Below the pieces are notes generated by a model. That model saw nothing but the letters and a program-made list of their open reading frames with translations. It was not told the origin of the DNA and ran no database searches. Both the position numbers and the translations under genes were made by a program. From Janthinobacterium lividum PAMC 25724 (GTDB taxonomy: Bacteria; Pseudomonadota; Gammaproteobacteria; Burkholderiales; Burkholderiaceae_D), in assembly GCA_000242815.2 (NCBI GenBank), contig AHHB01000011.1, forward strand, positions 124,001 through 188,000: a stretch of 64,000 bases of DNA, written 5' to 3'. Positions 8,345-16,797 of this stretch are shown here, in pieces (position 1 is the stretch's first letter; every line of letters starts with the position of its first letter).

Positions 8345-9970
8345 TCATTTCCAGGCCGCATGTATCATTTGCGCTGCTTTTTCCGCGATCATCACGGTCG
8401 GTGAGTTGGTATTACCAGAAGTAATGTACGGCATGATGGAAGCATCGACGACGCGTAAACCTGCCACGCCGAGCACGCGCAATTGGCTGTCGACGACGCT
8501 CGATGCATCGCTGGCAAGGCCCATGCGGCAAGTGCCCACCGGGTGAAAGATGGTGGTGCCGATCTGGCTGGCCGCCTGCGCCAGTTCTTCCTCGCTCTGG
8601 AATTGCAAGCCAGGCTTGTATTCCTGCGGCGCAAATTTTTTCAAGGCGGGCGCGGCGGCAATGGCCCGCGTCAGGCGCAAGGCGTCGGCCGCCACGCTAA
8701 GATCGTGCTGCGTACTGAGGTAATTAGGCACGATGTTTGGCGCTGCATAACTGTCGGCACTGGCGATTTGCACATGGCCGCGCGAGGTGGGGCGCAAATT
8801 GCATACGCTGGCCGTAAACGCGGGAAACGTGTGCAGCGGCTCGCCGAATTTGTCGAGCGACAAGGGCTGCACATGGTATTGCAGATTCGGCGTGGCTTGC
8901 TGCGGATCGGACTTGGCAAACGCACCCAGTTGCGACGGCGCCATCGACATGGGCCCGCTCTGAAACAAGGCATATTGCAAACCAATCTGCATCTTGCCCA
9001 GCAAATTGCCCGCCATTACGTTCAAGGTTTTCACGCCCTGCACTTTAAATACCATGCGCAGCTGCAGATGGTCTTGCAAATTGCCGCCCACGCCAGCGAT
9101 ATCGAGCACGGGAACAATGCCATGCTGCTGCAGCAAGGCGGCCGGGCCAATACCGGACAATTGCAACAATTGGGGTGAGCCGATGGCGCCCGCCGTGAGC
9201 AAGGTTTCCCGCTTGGCCGTCGCCTGCCACTGCGTGCCACCGCCGGTAAACACGATACCCGTGCAGCGCGCTCCCGTTGGCGTCGTTTCCAGCAGCAGAC
9301 GTTCTACGTGACAACCCGTCATGATGGTCAGATTCGCACGGCGGGCGGCCGGTTTTAAAAATGCTTTCGACGTATTCCAGCGGATGCCGCGGCGCTGGTT
9401 GACGTCGAAATACGCGCTGCCGCTGTTGTCGCCCCCATTGAAATCACTGGTTTTTGGAATGCCGACCTGCTGCGCCGCGTCGCGAAAAGCGTTCAAAATA
9501 TCCCACGATAGCCGCTGTTTTTCCACCCGCCACTCGCCGCCCACGCCATGGTTTTCCGAGGCCCCGCCGTAGTGATCCTCGCTTTGTTTAAATAGCGGCA
9601 AGACTTTGTCCCAGCGCCAGGATGCATCGTCCGTCAAGTTGGCCCAGTGGTCGTAATCATTGGCCTGTCCGCGCATATAAATCATGCCATTGATGGAAGA
9701 ACAACCGCCCAGCACTTTGCCGCGCGGATACATCAAGCTGCGCCCACCGAGTCCCGCCTCTGCCTGCGTGGCATACAACCAGTCCGTGCGGGGATTGCCG
9801 ATGCAATGCAGATAGCCTACAGGGATGTGTATCCATACATAATCGTCCTTGCCACCCGCTTCCACGAGTAAAACGTTGGCGTCCTTGTCGCGTGTGAGCC
9901 GGTTGGCCAGCACGCAGCCTGCCGTACCGCCGCCCACAATGATGTAGTCGTATTCGCCTGCTGATTCCAA
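8345..9970 (-). CDS. GMC-family FAD oxidoreductase (choline dehydrogenase-like)
   Basis: The 541-residue protein is a glucose-methanol-choline family flavoenzyme that oxidises an alcohol substrate. The N-terminal dinucleotide motif VGGGTAGCVLANRL, the GGCSSINGMIYMRG signature and the C-terminal active-site histidine in HPVGTCRMG are present. The start is very probably the TTG at 9970: AAGGAG lies 5 bases upstream and the FAD motif follows at once, whereas the farther ATG at 10021 adds 17 residues without family likeness. It resembles choline and polyethylene-glycol dehydrogenases, but no betaine genes are adjacent, so the substrate is open. It is the last gene before the origin-like region. 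Confidence 0.88.
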   Translation of the reverse strand: MESAGEYDYIIVGGGTAGCVLANRLTRDKDANVLLVEAGGKDDYVWIHIPVGYLHCIGNPRTDWLYATQAEAGLGGRSLMYPRGKVLGGCSSINGMIYMRGQANDYDHWANLTDDASWRWDKVLPLFKQSEDHYGGASENHGVGGEWRVEKQRLSWDILNAFRDAAQQVGIPKTSDFNGGDNSGSAYFDVNQRRGIRWNTSKAFLKPAARRANLTIMTGCHVERLLLETTPTGARCTGIVFTGGGTQWQATAKRETLLTAGAIGSPQLLQLSGIGPAALLQQHGIVPVLDIAGVGGNLQDHLQLRMVFKVQGVKTLNVMAGNLLGKMQIGLQYALFQSGPMSMAPSQLGAFAKSDPQQATPNLQYHVQPLSLDKFGEPLHTFPAFTASVCNLRPTSRGHVQIASADSYAAPNIVPNYLSTQHDLSVAADALRLTRAIAAAPALKKFAPQEYKPGLQFQSEEELAQAASQIGTTIFHPVGTCRMGLASDASSVVDSQLRVLGVAGLRVVDASIMPYITSGNTNSPTVMIAEKAAQMIHAAWK

Positions 9971-10182
9971 TGAAGCTCCTTTTGGTATGCCATCAAGCTG
10001 TCGCGCGGCGTGTCTCCCCACCGCGTGCCTTTACCAGAGTCTGTCTTTCTTCATGCGTGCATAGCTGTTGCGCCACATTAAGGTTACCACCAGTGCTGCA
10101 CCAGGGCGACATTAATCGCCGCCAGCGACAAGAGCAAACGCGACAGCGAGCAAAAAAACAGGGCAAAACGGCGGTCGCAGGC

Positions 10183-10381
10183 TGTGGATAAGCGTATGGA
10201 TATCCACAGGGACGATATGTGTGTAAACGAAAAATTTTTTCGGCGGCGTTTTTTTGTTCAGAAACCATCCCACGCAGATACACCGCTTACTCAGCGCTTA
10301 TCCGTACGCCAAGCACTTGTTTACAAGGATAAATCAAGACTTATCCACAGAAAATGTCAGCGTTAACTACTATTACTATTC
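10183..10381 (+). repeat. Origin-like module A
   Basis: TGTGGATAA (10183) is followed at +17 by ATATCCACA, at +35 by TGTGTGTAAA, at +94 by GATACA and at +158 by TTATCCACA. Fourteen bases after the last box comes TAA CTA CTA TTA CTA TTC (10364-10381). Confidence 0.75.
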
Positions 10382-10656
10382 TTGTATACGTACTTGTTAG
10401 AGTAAACCCGACGACACGCACTTTGCTTGCCGTTCACCGTCAACGGCATCAGCCAACCTGTCTTCAAGAAAATGCGGGCAAGCTGCTCATGCTGTCAAAA
10501 AAAACAGCCAACAACTGAGCGACGAAAACCAGCGCAACCGGCATCACGCACACAGCACTGCAAAACCGTTATGCAAAATGTCAACGTCAACATGCCTGAA
10601 CAGGCACAGTGCCAGCACGCGGTTCGATGTAGAAAAAAGAGAGGATTTGCATCGAC

Positions 10657-10860
10657 TGTGGATAAGTCACTTGATATCCACAGGATGACTTGTGAGTAAA
10701 CACGAAGTTATGCGCAGGCCGGCATTTTATACAATTTTGCTCCTCGCGTGATACAACGATTATGCACGTTTTATTTTTCGCGTAAACAGTTGATCCTGTT
10801 GAAAAAAAACGACTTATCCACAGAAAAAACTGCGTTTACTATTACTACTATTTTTATATA
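10657..10860 (+). repeat. Origin-like module B
   Basis: TGTGGATAA (10657) is followed at +17 by ATATCCACA, at +34 by TGTGAGTAAA, at +93 by GATACA and at +157 by TTATCCACA. Thirteen bases later TTA CTA TTA CTA CTA TTT begins (10836), running into TTATATATAG. Confidence 0.78.
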
Positions 10861-11113
10861 TAGATTTATTGTAAACCAATGAAAAAAGCGGAAGTCCACG
10901 GATATTTCCAAAAAACATGCATAAAACGTCAAAGCCAACGACGACATCACGACCCACTACCAAACCGTCTGCCAAGAATCCACTCGATGCCAGCATTCGC
11001 GAAGGAACGACATTCGTGGTCGCTCAAGTCTGATTGCCAAACAAGCGTCAGAGCATGTGAAACAGGTCAAACATGCCACTACGGCAAAAAAAACTCTGAT
11101 TTTCGCTAGGCAC

Positions 11114-11320
11114 TGTGGATAAGTGTCTGCATATCCACAGGACGAGATGTGGGAAAAGTCGTTCTTTGTCCACAGCTCAATTTTTATCCCAAACAAGTCC
11201 TACGTAGATACAATGCTTGTGCGCCTACTTTTTTGTGCGCTAAGTCGATGATTCTTCAACGGTATACCGACTTATCCACAAAAAAATGAGCGTTTACTAT
11301 CACTACTATTTTTATGTATA
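11114..11320 (+). repeat. Origin-like module C
   Basis: TGTGGATAA (11114) is followed at +17 by ATATCCACA, at +35 by TGTGGGAAAA, at +93 by GATACA and at +158 by TTATCCACA. Thirteen bases later TTA CTA TCA CTA CTA TTT begins (11294). An extra TTGTCCACA lies at 11166. The module ends about 110 bases before mtnN. Confidence 0.78.
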
Positions 11321-11428
11321 CATCTTTATTTAAAACACAGAGACAAACGCAAACGGTGGAAAAGTCGCCCAAACAGGTGTTTTCACCATAAAAACAGTCT
11401 TGCAATCCAAAAAACCTGTAAAGACAGC

Positions 11429-12205
11429 ATGAATTCAAGCAAAAAAATGCGTTTAGGCATCATTAGTGCCTTACACGAAGAACAGCAGGGGCTGGTAGAA
11501 GCCATGCAAGGCCCCCGGAAGCGTTCGCACGGCATGCGTGACTTCACCCTAGGCACCCTCTGGAATATCGACGCTGTGTGCGTCCTGTCGCGTCTGGGCA
11601 AGGTTGCCGCTGCCATGACAGCGTCTATCCTTGTGGAAAAGTACGCAGTTACCCACATCGTCTTCACCGGCGTCGCCGGCAGCGCCGATCCACACGTCAA
11701 CGTCGGCGATATCGTGGTGGCAGAAGCGCTGCTGCAGCACGATATGGACGCGCGGCCTTTGTTTCCCCGCTTCGAAGTGCCGCTAACGGGCTTGCAACGC
11801 TTCGCCACGGATCTTGAATTGAGTACGCAACTGGCCGGTGCGGCAAAAGATTTTTTGCGCGATGAACTTGCCAAAGTAATACAGGCGTCGGAAAGGCAAG
11901 AGTTTGCGTTACAGCACGCGCAAGTCCACCGCGGCTTGATCGCCAGCGGCGACCAGTTCATCAGCAGCGCCATGCACGTGAAACAGCTGAAAGCGGATAT
12001 TCCCGATTTGCTGGCCGTCGAAATGGAAGGCGCCGCCGTGGCACAAGTGTGTTTTGAACTGGGCGTGCCGTTTACGGTCATGCGTACCATTTCCGATAAC
12101 GCTAACGAAGAGGCGGCCGTCGACTTCATGCGTTTTGTGCAAACGGTCGCCTCGCCGTATGCGTTTGCCGTGATTCAAAGACTGTGTCAGCGCCTGGCGG
12201 GCTAA
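11429..12205 (+). CDS. mtnN: 5'-methylthioadenosine/S-adenosylhomocysteine nucleosidase
   Basis: The 258-residue cytosolic enzyme hydrolyses MTA and SAH to adenine and the thioribose or ribosyl-homocysteine, feeding methionine salvage and the activated methyl cycle. The N-terminal GIISALHEEQQGL carries the family's catalytic glutamate, VEMEGAAVAQVC the substrate-binding Met-Glu, and TISDNANEEA the catalytic aspartate. It is about 25 residues longer than E. coli MtnN, through an insertion near residues 100-160. The ATG at 11429 was kept; an ATG at 11447 is also possible. It stands alone, starting about 110 bases after module C, and ends at a terminator. Confidence 0.88.
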   Translation: MNSSKKMRLGIISALHEEQQGLVEAMQGPRKRSHGMRDFTLGTLWNIDAVCVLSRLGKVAAAMTASILVEKYAVTHIVFTGVAGSADPHVNVGDIVVAEALLQHDMDARPLFPRFEVPLTGLQRFATDLELSTQLAGAAKDFLRDELAKVIQASERQEFALQHAQVHRGLIASGDQFISSAMHVKQLKADIPDLLAVEMEGAAVAQVCFELGVPFTVMRTISDNANEEAAVDFMRFVQTVASPYAFAVIQRLCQRLAG

Positions 12206-12221
12206 CTCCTGGGCGCAGTGT

Positions 12222-12258
12222 AAAAAAAAGGGCAGAACCAATGGTTCTGCCCTCTTTT
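12222..12258. terminator. Bidirectional terminator between mtnN and putA
   Basis: GGGCAGAAC pairs with GTTCTGCCC around a 5-base loop. An A-run precedes it and a T-run follows, so it can act for both convergent genes. Confidence 0.88.
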
Positions 12259-12278
12259 GTTAGCTGCCTGCTTAAATT

Positions 12279-15200
12279 TTAGACGCTGAGCATCATCAAA
12301 CTCGCATTGCCGCCGGCTGCCGTCGTATTCACGCACAGCGCCCGCTCAGCGACCAGGCGCCACAGAGGGATGACACCCTCCTGGGTAGTGGCGATGGTGC
12401 CCACCAGAGCCCCTTCCAGGGACGCCAGCAGCGGTTTGAGCTGGCCAGCGAGGCTAGGCTCGATCATGGCGATCTGGAAATCATGCTTGATCGATGCCAG
12501 ACTGCTGATGACCTGAATACGGTCCTTCAGCGCCGCAGGTAAATCGCCAGGGATCAGATCCGGCGATTGCGCCAGCACCAAAGCCTGGTTACCGGTGGCC
12601 AGTACGGCTGCCAATTGGTTCATCAGGGTGCCGGAGGTGGCCGCCGCGCACAAAATCGTGCCCCGTGCGGCAAAGCTCAGGGTATTGCGTTCACCGGTCG
12701 GGCCTGGCAAGACGATGGTGCTGCCCAGCAAAGTGGTACGTGCATAGTCTTGCGCCAACTGCTCGACTTGGTCGTGGCCATGCATCTTTGCCCATACGGT
12801 CAGCGCATCCAATGCCGGCGGCGCCTGGCGCTGGTGCTGTGCGCCGGTCGGTGCATTGTGTTGCAGACGTTTCAGATACAGCGGGCCGCCCGCCTTCGGG
12901 CCAGTGCCCGATTTGCCTTCGCCACCGAACGGTTGCACGCCGACGACGGCGCCGACGATGTTGCGGTTGACATAAATATTGCCCACATGCGCGCGCTTGG
13001 TGATGAAAGCGATGGTTTCATCGATGCGCGTATGAATGCCCAGGGTCAAGCCGTAACCGCTGTCGTTAATCGATTGCACCAGTTGCGGCAGTTCGGAGCG
13101 TTTATAGCGGATCACGTGCAGCACGGGGCCAAAGACTTCTTGCGTCAATTGCGCCAGCGACTTAATTTCCAGCACGGTCGGGGCGACGAACGTGCCTTTC
13201 ACGGTAGGCAAATCGAGCGAAAAATGATTGATGGCGACGCTTTTCATCTTGTTGATGTGCGCCAGCAGATTGCTTTGCGCTTCTGCATCGATGACAGGAC
13301 CGATATCGGTCGCCAGTCGGTCAGGATTACCTACGCGCAATTCCTGCATGGCGCCCTTGAGCATATGGATAGTCTTGTCGGCGATTTCCGACTGCAGGAA
13401 CAGCACGCGCAAGGCCGAGCAGCGCTGGCCGGCGCTGTCAAAGGCCGACGACATGACGTCTTGCACCACTTGTTCCGGCAAGGCAGACGAATCGACGATC
13501 AAGGCGTTCTGGCCACCGGTTTCGGCGATCAAAGGAATGTCGATGCCTTCGGCCACGGCACGCGCAGCCAAGTTGCGGTTGATCAATTGCGCTACTTCTG
13601 TCGAGCCCGTAAAAATCACGCCTTTGACGCGCGCGTCATTGCACAGGCCGGCGCCTACGATTTCGCCACTGCCAGGCAGTAATTGCAGTGCACCGCGCGG
13701 CACGCCTGCCGCATGCAACAGTTGCACGGCGCGGTAGGCGATCAATGGCGTTTGCTCGGCCGGCTTGGCCAGCACCACGTTGCCTGCTGCCAGGGCGGCG
13801 GCCAGCTGGCCCGTAAAAATGGCCAGCGGGAAGTTCCATGGACTGATGCAGGTGACGGGACCGAGTGCCACGGTGTTCGGCGCATGTTCTACCTGCGCTG
13901 CGTAGTAGCGCAGGAAGTCGACGGCTTCGCGGATTTCCGCGATCGCGTTCGGCAAGGATTTACCCGCTTCGCGTACGGCCAGGGCCATCAGCTCGATGTG
14001 GTGCTCTTCAAACAGGTCGGCCGCGCGTAGTAACGCTTGTGCGCGGACCGATGGTTCTGTCGTTTGCCAGTCCATGGCGTAAGCGCTGGCGCTGGCCAGC
14101 GCCGTTTCTACGTCGGCCGGACCGGCTTGCATGACTTTGCCCACGACATCGTCGTGTTGGGCCGGATTATGCAGCAGCTGTGTAGGGCTATTGAGGCTGA
14201 CGGCGCCATCGATCAACGGCGCTGCCTGCCATTGCTGCTGTTGCGCCAGGCCGGTGGCCAGCGTGCGCAAGGTGTCTTCATTCGACAGGTCCAGGCCGGC
14301 CGAGTTCCTGCGTTCGCTGCCAAACATGTCCAGCGGCAAGGGGATCGATGGATGTGGCAAGCCGCCCTGCAGACGTGCCTGCTCCAGAGGATCGCGGATC
14401 AGGCTATCGATGGCCACGCTTTCGTCGACGATCTGGTTGACGAACGAGGAGTTGGCGCCGTTTTCCAGCAAACGGCGCACCAGGTAGGCCAGCAGGGTTT
14501 CATGCGAACCGACGGGCGCGTAAATGCGGCACGGCTTGTCCAGGTTATCGGGACCGACGACTTGGTCATACAGGGTTTCTCCCATGCCATGCAGGCACTG
14601 GAATTCGTAGTCGGTAATACCGTCGCGCTGTGCCCAGGTGTAGATGGTCGACAAGGTTTGCGCGTTATGCGTGGCAAATTGTGGATAGATCAGGCTGCTG
14701 GCGTCGAGTAATTTTTGTGCGCACACAAGGTAAGAGACGTCCGTGTAGACCTTGCGCGTGTAGACGGGATAGCCGTCCTGGCCATCGACTTGCGCGCGTT
14801 TGACTTCCGCATCCCAATACGCGCCCTTGACCAGGCGTACCATGAACTTGCGGCCGCTGCGGTGCGCCAGGTCGATCAGGAAATCGATGGCGTAGGGGCA
14901 GCGTTTTTGATACGCCTGCACCACATAACCGATGCCTTCGAAGCCTGCCAGGTCTGCATCGAAGGCAAGTGCTTGCATCAGGTCCAGCGACAGCTCCAGA
15001 CGATCCGTTTCTTCCGCATCAATATTGAAGCCGATGTTGTACTGTTTGGCCAGCAACAGCAGCGCTTTGACTTTTGGCAATAATTCTTCCATGACGCGGG
15101 CCCGCTGGGCGCGGCTGTAGCGCGCGTGCAGTGCCGACAGTTTTACGGAAATGCCAGGGCCGTTGCGGATGCCGCGACCGTTCGACGCCTTGCCGATCGC

Positions 15201-15932
15201 GTGGATCGCGGTTTCGTACGAGGCGTAATAGTTGGCGGCATCCTGTTGCGTCAGGGCCGCTTCGCCCAGCATGTCGTACGAGTAGCGGTAGCCGCGGGTT
15301 TCATTCTCGCGGCTGTTTTTCAAGGCTTCTTCGATCGTCTGGCCCGTGACGAACTGGTTGCCCAGCATGCGCATGGCCAGGTCGACACCTTTGCGTATCA
15401 GCGGTTCACCGCCTTTGGCGATGAGCTTGCTCATGGCCGAGCCGAGGCCCGATTCGCTGCTGGTACTGACTAGTTTGCCCGTGATCAGCAAGCCCCAGGT
15501 GGCGGCATTCACGAACAGCGACGGCGATTCGCCCAGATGTTTGCGCCAGTCGCCCTTGCTGATTTTGTCGGCGATCAAACGGTCGGCCGTTTGACTGTCG
15601 GGTATACGCAACAGCGCTTCAGCCAGACACATCAATGCAACCCCCTCTTCAGACGACAGTGAGAACTCGTGCATCAGCGCATCGACGCCGGATGCGCGTG
15701 TGCGTTTGTGGCGCACGTTCGAGACCAGGCGGTGCGCCAGGGCTTGTCCCTCGGCCGTCGTTTCGGTGCTGCTGGGGCGGACTTGTTGCAACAGCCACTG
15801 CACGGCGGAAACCTCATCGCGCCTATAGGCGGCGGTGATGGCGGCGCGTTGTAGGGTCGCTTCGGGCAGGATTTCTGCCTGGAACGCAGCAAAAGGAATC
15901 GGGGTAAAAGCCGAGGGGCCTGCAGGGTGCAT
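12279..15932 (-). CDS. putA: Bifunctional proline dehydrogenase / glutamate-semialdehyde dehydrogenase PutA
   Basis: The 1217-residue protein oxidises proline to glutamate. The N-terminal half has the FAD-dependent proline dehydrogenase barrel (RYSYDMLGEAA, then YQKRCPYAIDFLI with the substrate-binding arginine). The C-terminal half is an aldehyde dehydrogenase with the AETGGQNALI glutamate and the catalytic cysteine in SAGQRCSALR. A further C-terminal domain follows, as in long PutA types. It lacks the N-terminal ribbon-helix-helix of E. coli PutA, so it should not repress itself; the divergent Lrp-type gene at 16140 is the likely regulator. It associates with the membrane to pass electrons to quinone. 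Confidence 0.95.
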   Translation of the reverse strand: MHPAGPSAFTPIPFAAFQAEILPEATLQRAAITAAYRRDEVSAVQWLLQQVRPSSTETTAEGQALAHRLVSNVRHKRTRASGVDALMHEFSLSSEEGVALMCLAEALLRIPDSQTADRLIADKISKGDWRKHLGESPSLFVNAATWGLLITGKLVSTSSESGLGSAMSKLIAKGGEPLIRKGVDLAMRMLGNQFVTGQTIEEALKNSRENETRGYRYSYDMLGEAALTQQDAANYYASYETAIHAIGKASNGRGIRNGPGISVKLSALHARYSRAQRARVMEELLPKVKALLLLAKQYNIGFNIDAEETDRLELSLDLMQALAFDADLAGFEGIGYVVQAYQKRCPYAIDFLIDLAHRSGRKFMVRLVKGAYWDAEVKRAQVDGQDGYPVYTRKVYTDVSYLVCAQKLLDASSLIYPQFATHNAQTLSTIYTWAQRDGITDYEFQCLHGMGETLYDQVVGPDNLDKPCRIYAPVGSHETLLAYLVRRLLENGANSSFVNQIVDESVAIDSLIRDPLEQARLQGGLPHPSIPLPLDMFGSERRNSAGLDLSNEDTLRTLATGLAQQQQWQAAPLIDGAVSLNSPTQLLHNPAQHDDVVGKVMQAGPADVETALASASAYAMDWQTTEPSVRAQALLRAADLFEEHHIELMALAVREAGKSLPNAIAEIREAVDFLRYYAAQVEHAPNTVALGPVTCISPWNFPLAIFTGQLAAALAAGNVVLAKPAEQTPLIAYRAVQLLHAAGVPRGALQLLPGSGEIVGAGLCNDARVKGVIFTGSTEVAQLINRNLAARAVAEGIDIPLIAETGGQNALIVDSSALPEQVVQDVMSSAFDSAGQRCSALRVLFLQSEIADKTIHMLKGAMQELRVGNPDRLATDIGPVIDAEAQSNLLAHINKMKSVAINHFSLDLPTVKGTFVAPTVLEIKSLAQLTQEVFGPVLHVIRYKRSELPQLVQSINDSGYGLTLGIHTRIDETIAFITKRAHVGNIYVNRNIVGAVVGVQPFGGEGKSGTGPKAGGPLYLKRLQHNAPTGAQHQRQAPPALDALTVWAKMHGHDQVEQLAQDYARTTLLGSTIVLPGPTGERNTLSFAARGTILCAAATSGTLMNQLAAVLATGNQALVLAQSPDLIPGDLPAALKDRIQVISSLASIKHDFQIAMIEPSLAGQLKPLLASLEGALVGTIATTQEGVIPLWRLVAERALCVNTTAAGGNASLMMLSV

Positions 15933-16139
15933 AAGTGCTCTTTACAAGGAAATGGGGACGAAAACCAAGGTAATTCTTGCTCTTTTTTTGTGCAAAAAAA
16001 TACGCAAAGTCGGACGCTAAGATGATTTGATTGTAAAGGGGATTCTTGTGGATTAATTCTGGTAATACAGGGGACTAGCAATAGATAGTTTTTGATGCGA
16101 CAATTTAACCAAATAATATTAATTTTGGGGGTGACGGTA

Positions 16140-16595
16140 ATGCTGGACAAGATCAGTAAGAAAATCTTGATGGAATTGCAAAGCGATGGACGCATCAGCA
16201 ATGTGGAGCTGGCCGCGCGCGTTAACCTGTCGCCGGCCGCTTGCCTGGAGCGCGTGCGCAAGTTGCACGAATCCGGTTACATCATGGGCTATACGGCACA
16301 GTTGAACCCGCAGCTGCTCGACGTGTCGCTGTTGGTGTTCATCGAAGTCGTGCTCGATCGCACGACGCCGGAAGTGTTTGACGCCTTCAAGCATAGCGTA
16401 CAAATCATTCCAGAGGTACTCGAATGTCATATGGTCGCTGGCGGCTTCGATTACTTGGTCAAGGCACGCGTCAAGGACATGGCCGCCTACCGCGAATTCC
16501 TGGGCAAGACGCTGTTGCAGAAAGGTGTGCGCGAAACCCACACTTATGCCGTCATGGAAGAGGTAAAAAATACCACCAAATTGCCGATTAAGTGA
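16140..16595 (+). CDS. putR: Lrp/AsnC-family regulator, probable activator of putA
   Basis: The 151-residue protein has an N-terminal winged helix-turn-helix (residues about 5-60, ISNVELAARVNLSPAACLERV) and a C-terminal RAM effector domain. The start at 16140 has GGGGGTGA 6 bases upstream; the longer frame from 16092 adds unconserved residues. It is divergent from putA, with about 200 bases between them holding both promoters. In several proteobacteria an Lrp-type PutR placed like this activates putA in response to proline, so that role is inferred from context. Confidence 0.85.
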   Translation: MLDKISKKILMELQSDGRISNVELAARVNLSPAACLERVRKLHESGYIMGYTAQLNPQLLDVSLLVFIEVVLDRTTPEVFDAFKHSVQIIPEVLECHMVAGGFDYLVKARVKDMAAYREFLGKTLLQKGVRETHTYAVMEEVKNTTKLPIK

Positions 16596-16699
16596 GCGTA
16601 TTGCAGCTAGCCAACTTTTATGATTGAGCTATCGGAGCAAATGTTGTAGGGTAGAGCTACAATTCTGCTATCCGGTAGCCGCCTGAAACGCCGCGCAGA

Positions 16700-16797
16700 C
16701 GTCACGTTCAGGGTGCAAGGTGGGCAATCGTGCCCAGTCGCATACGGCTATAGCACGTTCCCCTGGGGACGTGACGGGTTCGTGCAGCGGGGGACAA
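16700..16797 (+). promoter_or_regulatory. Structured mRNA leader with alternative pairings
   Basis: CGTCACGTTC (16700-16709) can pair with GGACGTGACG (16767-16776), closing a domain that holds a perfect TGGGCA/TGCCCA hairpin (16721-16736). The same 3' strand can instead pair with CACGTTCC (16754-16761) in a local hairpin. The two folds exclude each other and lie 11 bases before the ribosome binding site of the chemoreceptor gene. This is a riboswitch-like layout; the ligand is unknown and no known class fits cleanly. Confidence 0.4.

Larger units (their letters stand above)
9971..11428. other. Gene-free DnaA-box region, candidate replication origin
   Basis: These 1458 bases hold no convincing gene; the short reading frames lack family likeness and cross the repeats. 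The stretch is visibly more AT-rich than its neighbours. It contains three exact TGTGGATAA boxes (10183, 10657, 11114), three exact TTATCCACA boxes (10341, 10814, 11272), three ATATCCACA boxes (10200, 10674, 11131) and TTGTCCACA at 11166. They form three modules of the same layout, each ending in a CTA/TTA triplet run and an AT tract, the pattern of the DnaA-trio origin unwinding element. An origin is one reading; a DnaA-titrating locus like datA is the other. dnaA itself is not in the window. Confidence 0.65.

Noticed and set aside
10427-10699. A 90-codon reading frame inside the origin-like region
   Set aside because: It has no family likeness, runs through a DnaA-box module, and its composition does not look like the neighbouring genes.
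11960-11985. CACGTGAAAC half of a parS site in mtnN
   Set aside because: Only one half-site matches; the other side is unrelated.
16700-16797. Assignment of the chemoreceptor leader to the c-di-GMP-I riboswitch class
   Set aside because: Only short blocks agree; the tetraloop and receptor arrangement of that class is not seen.
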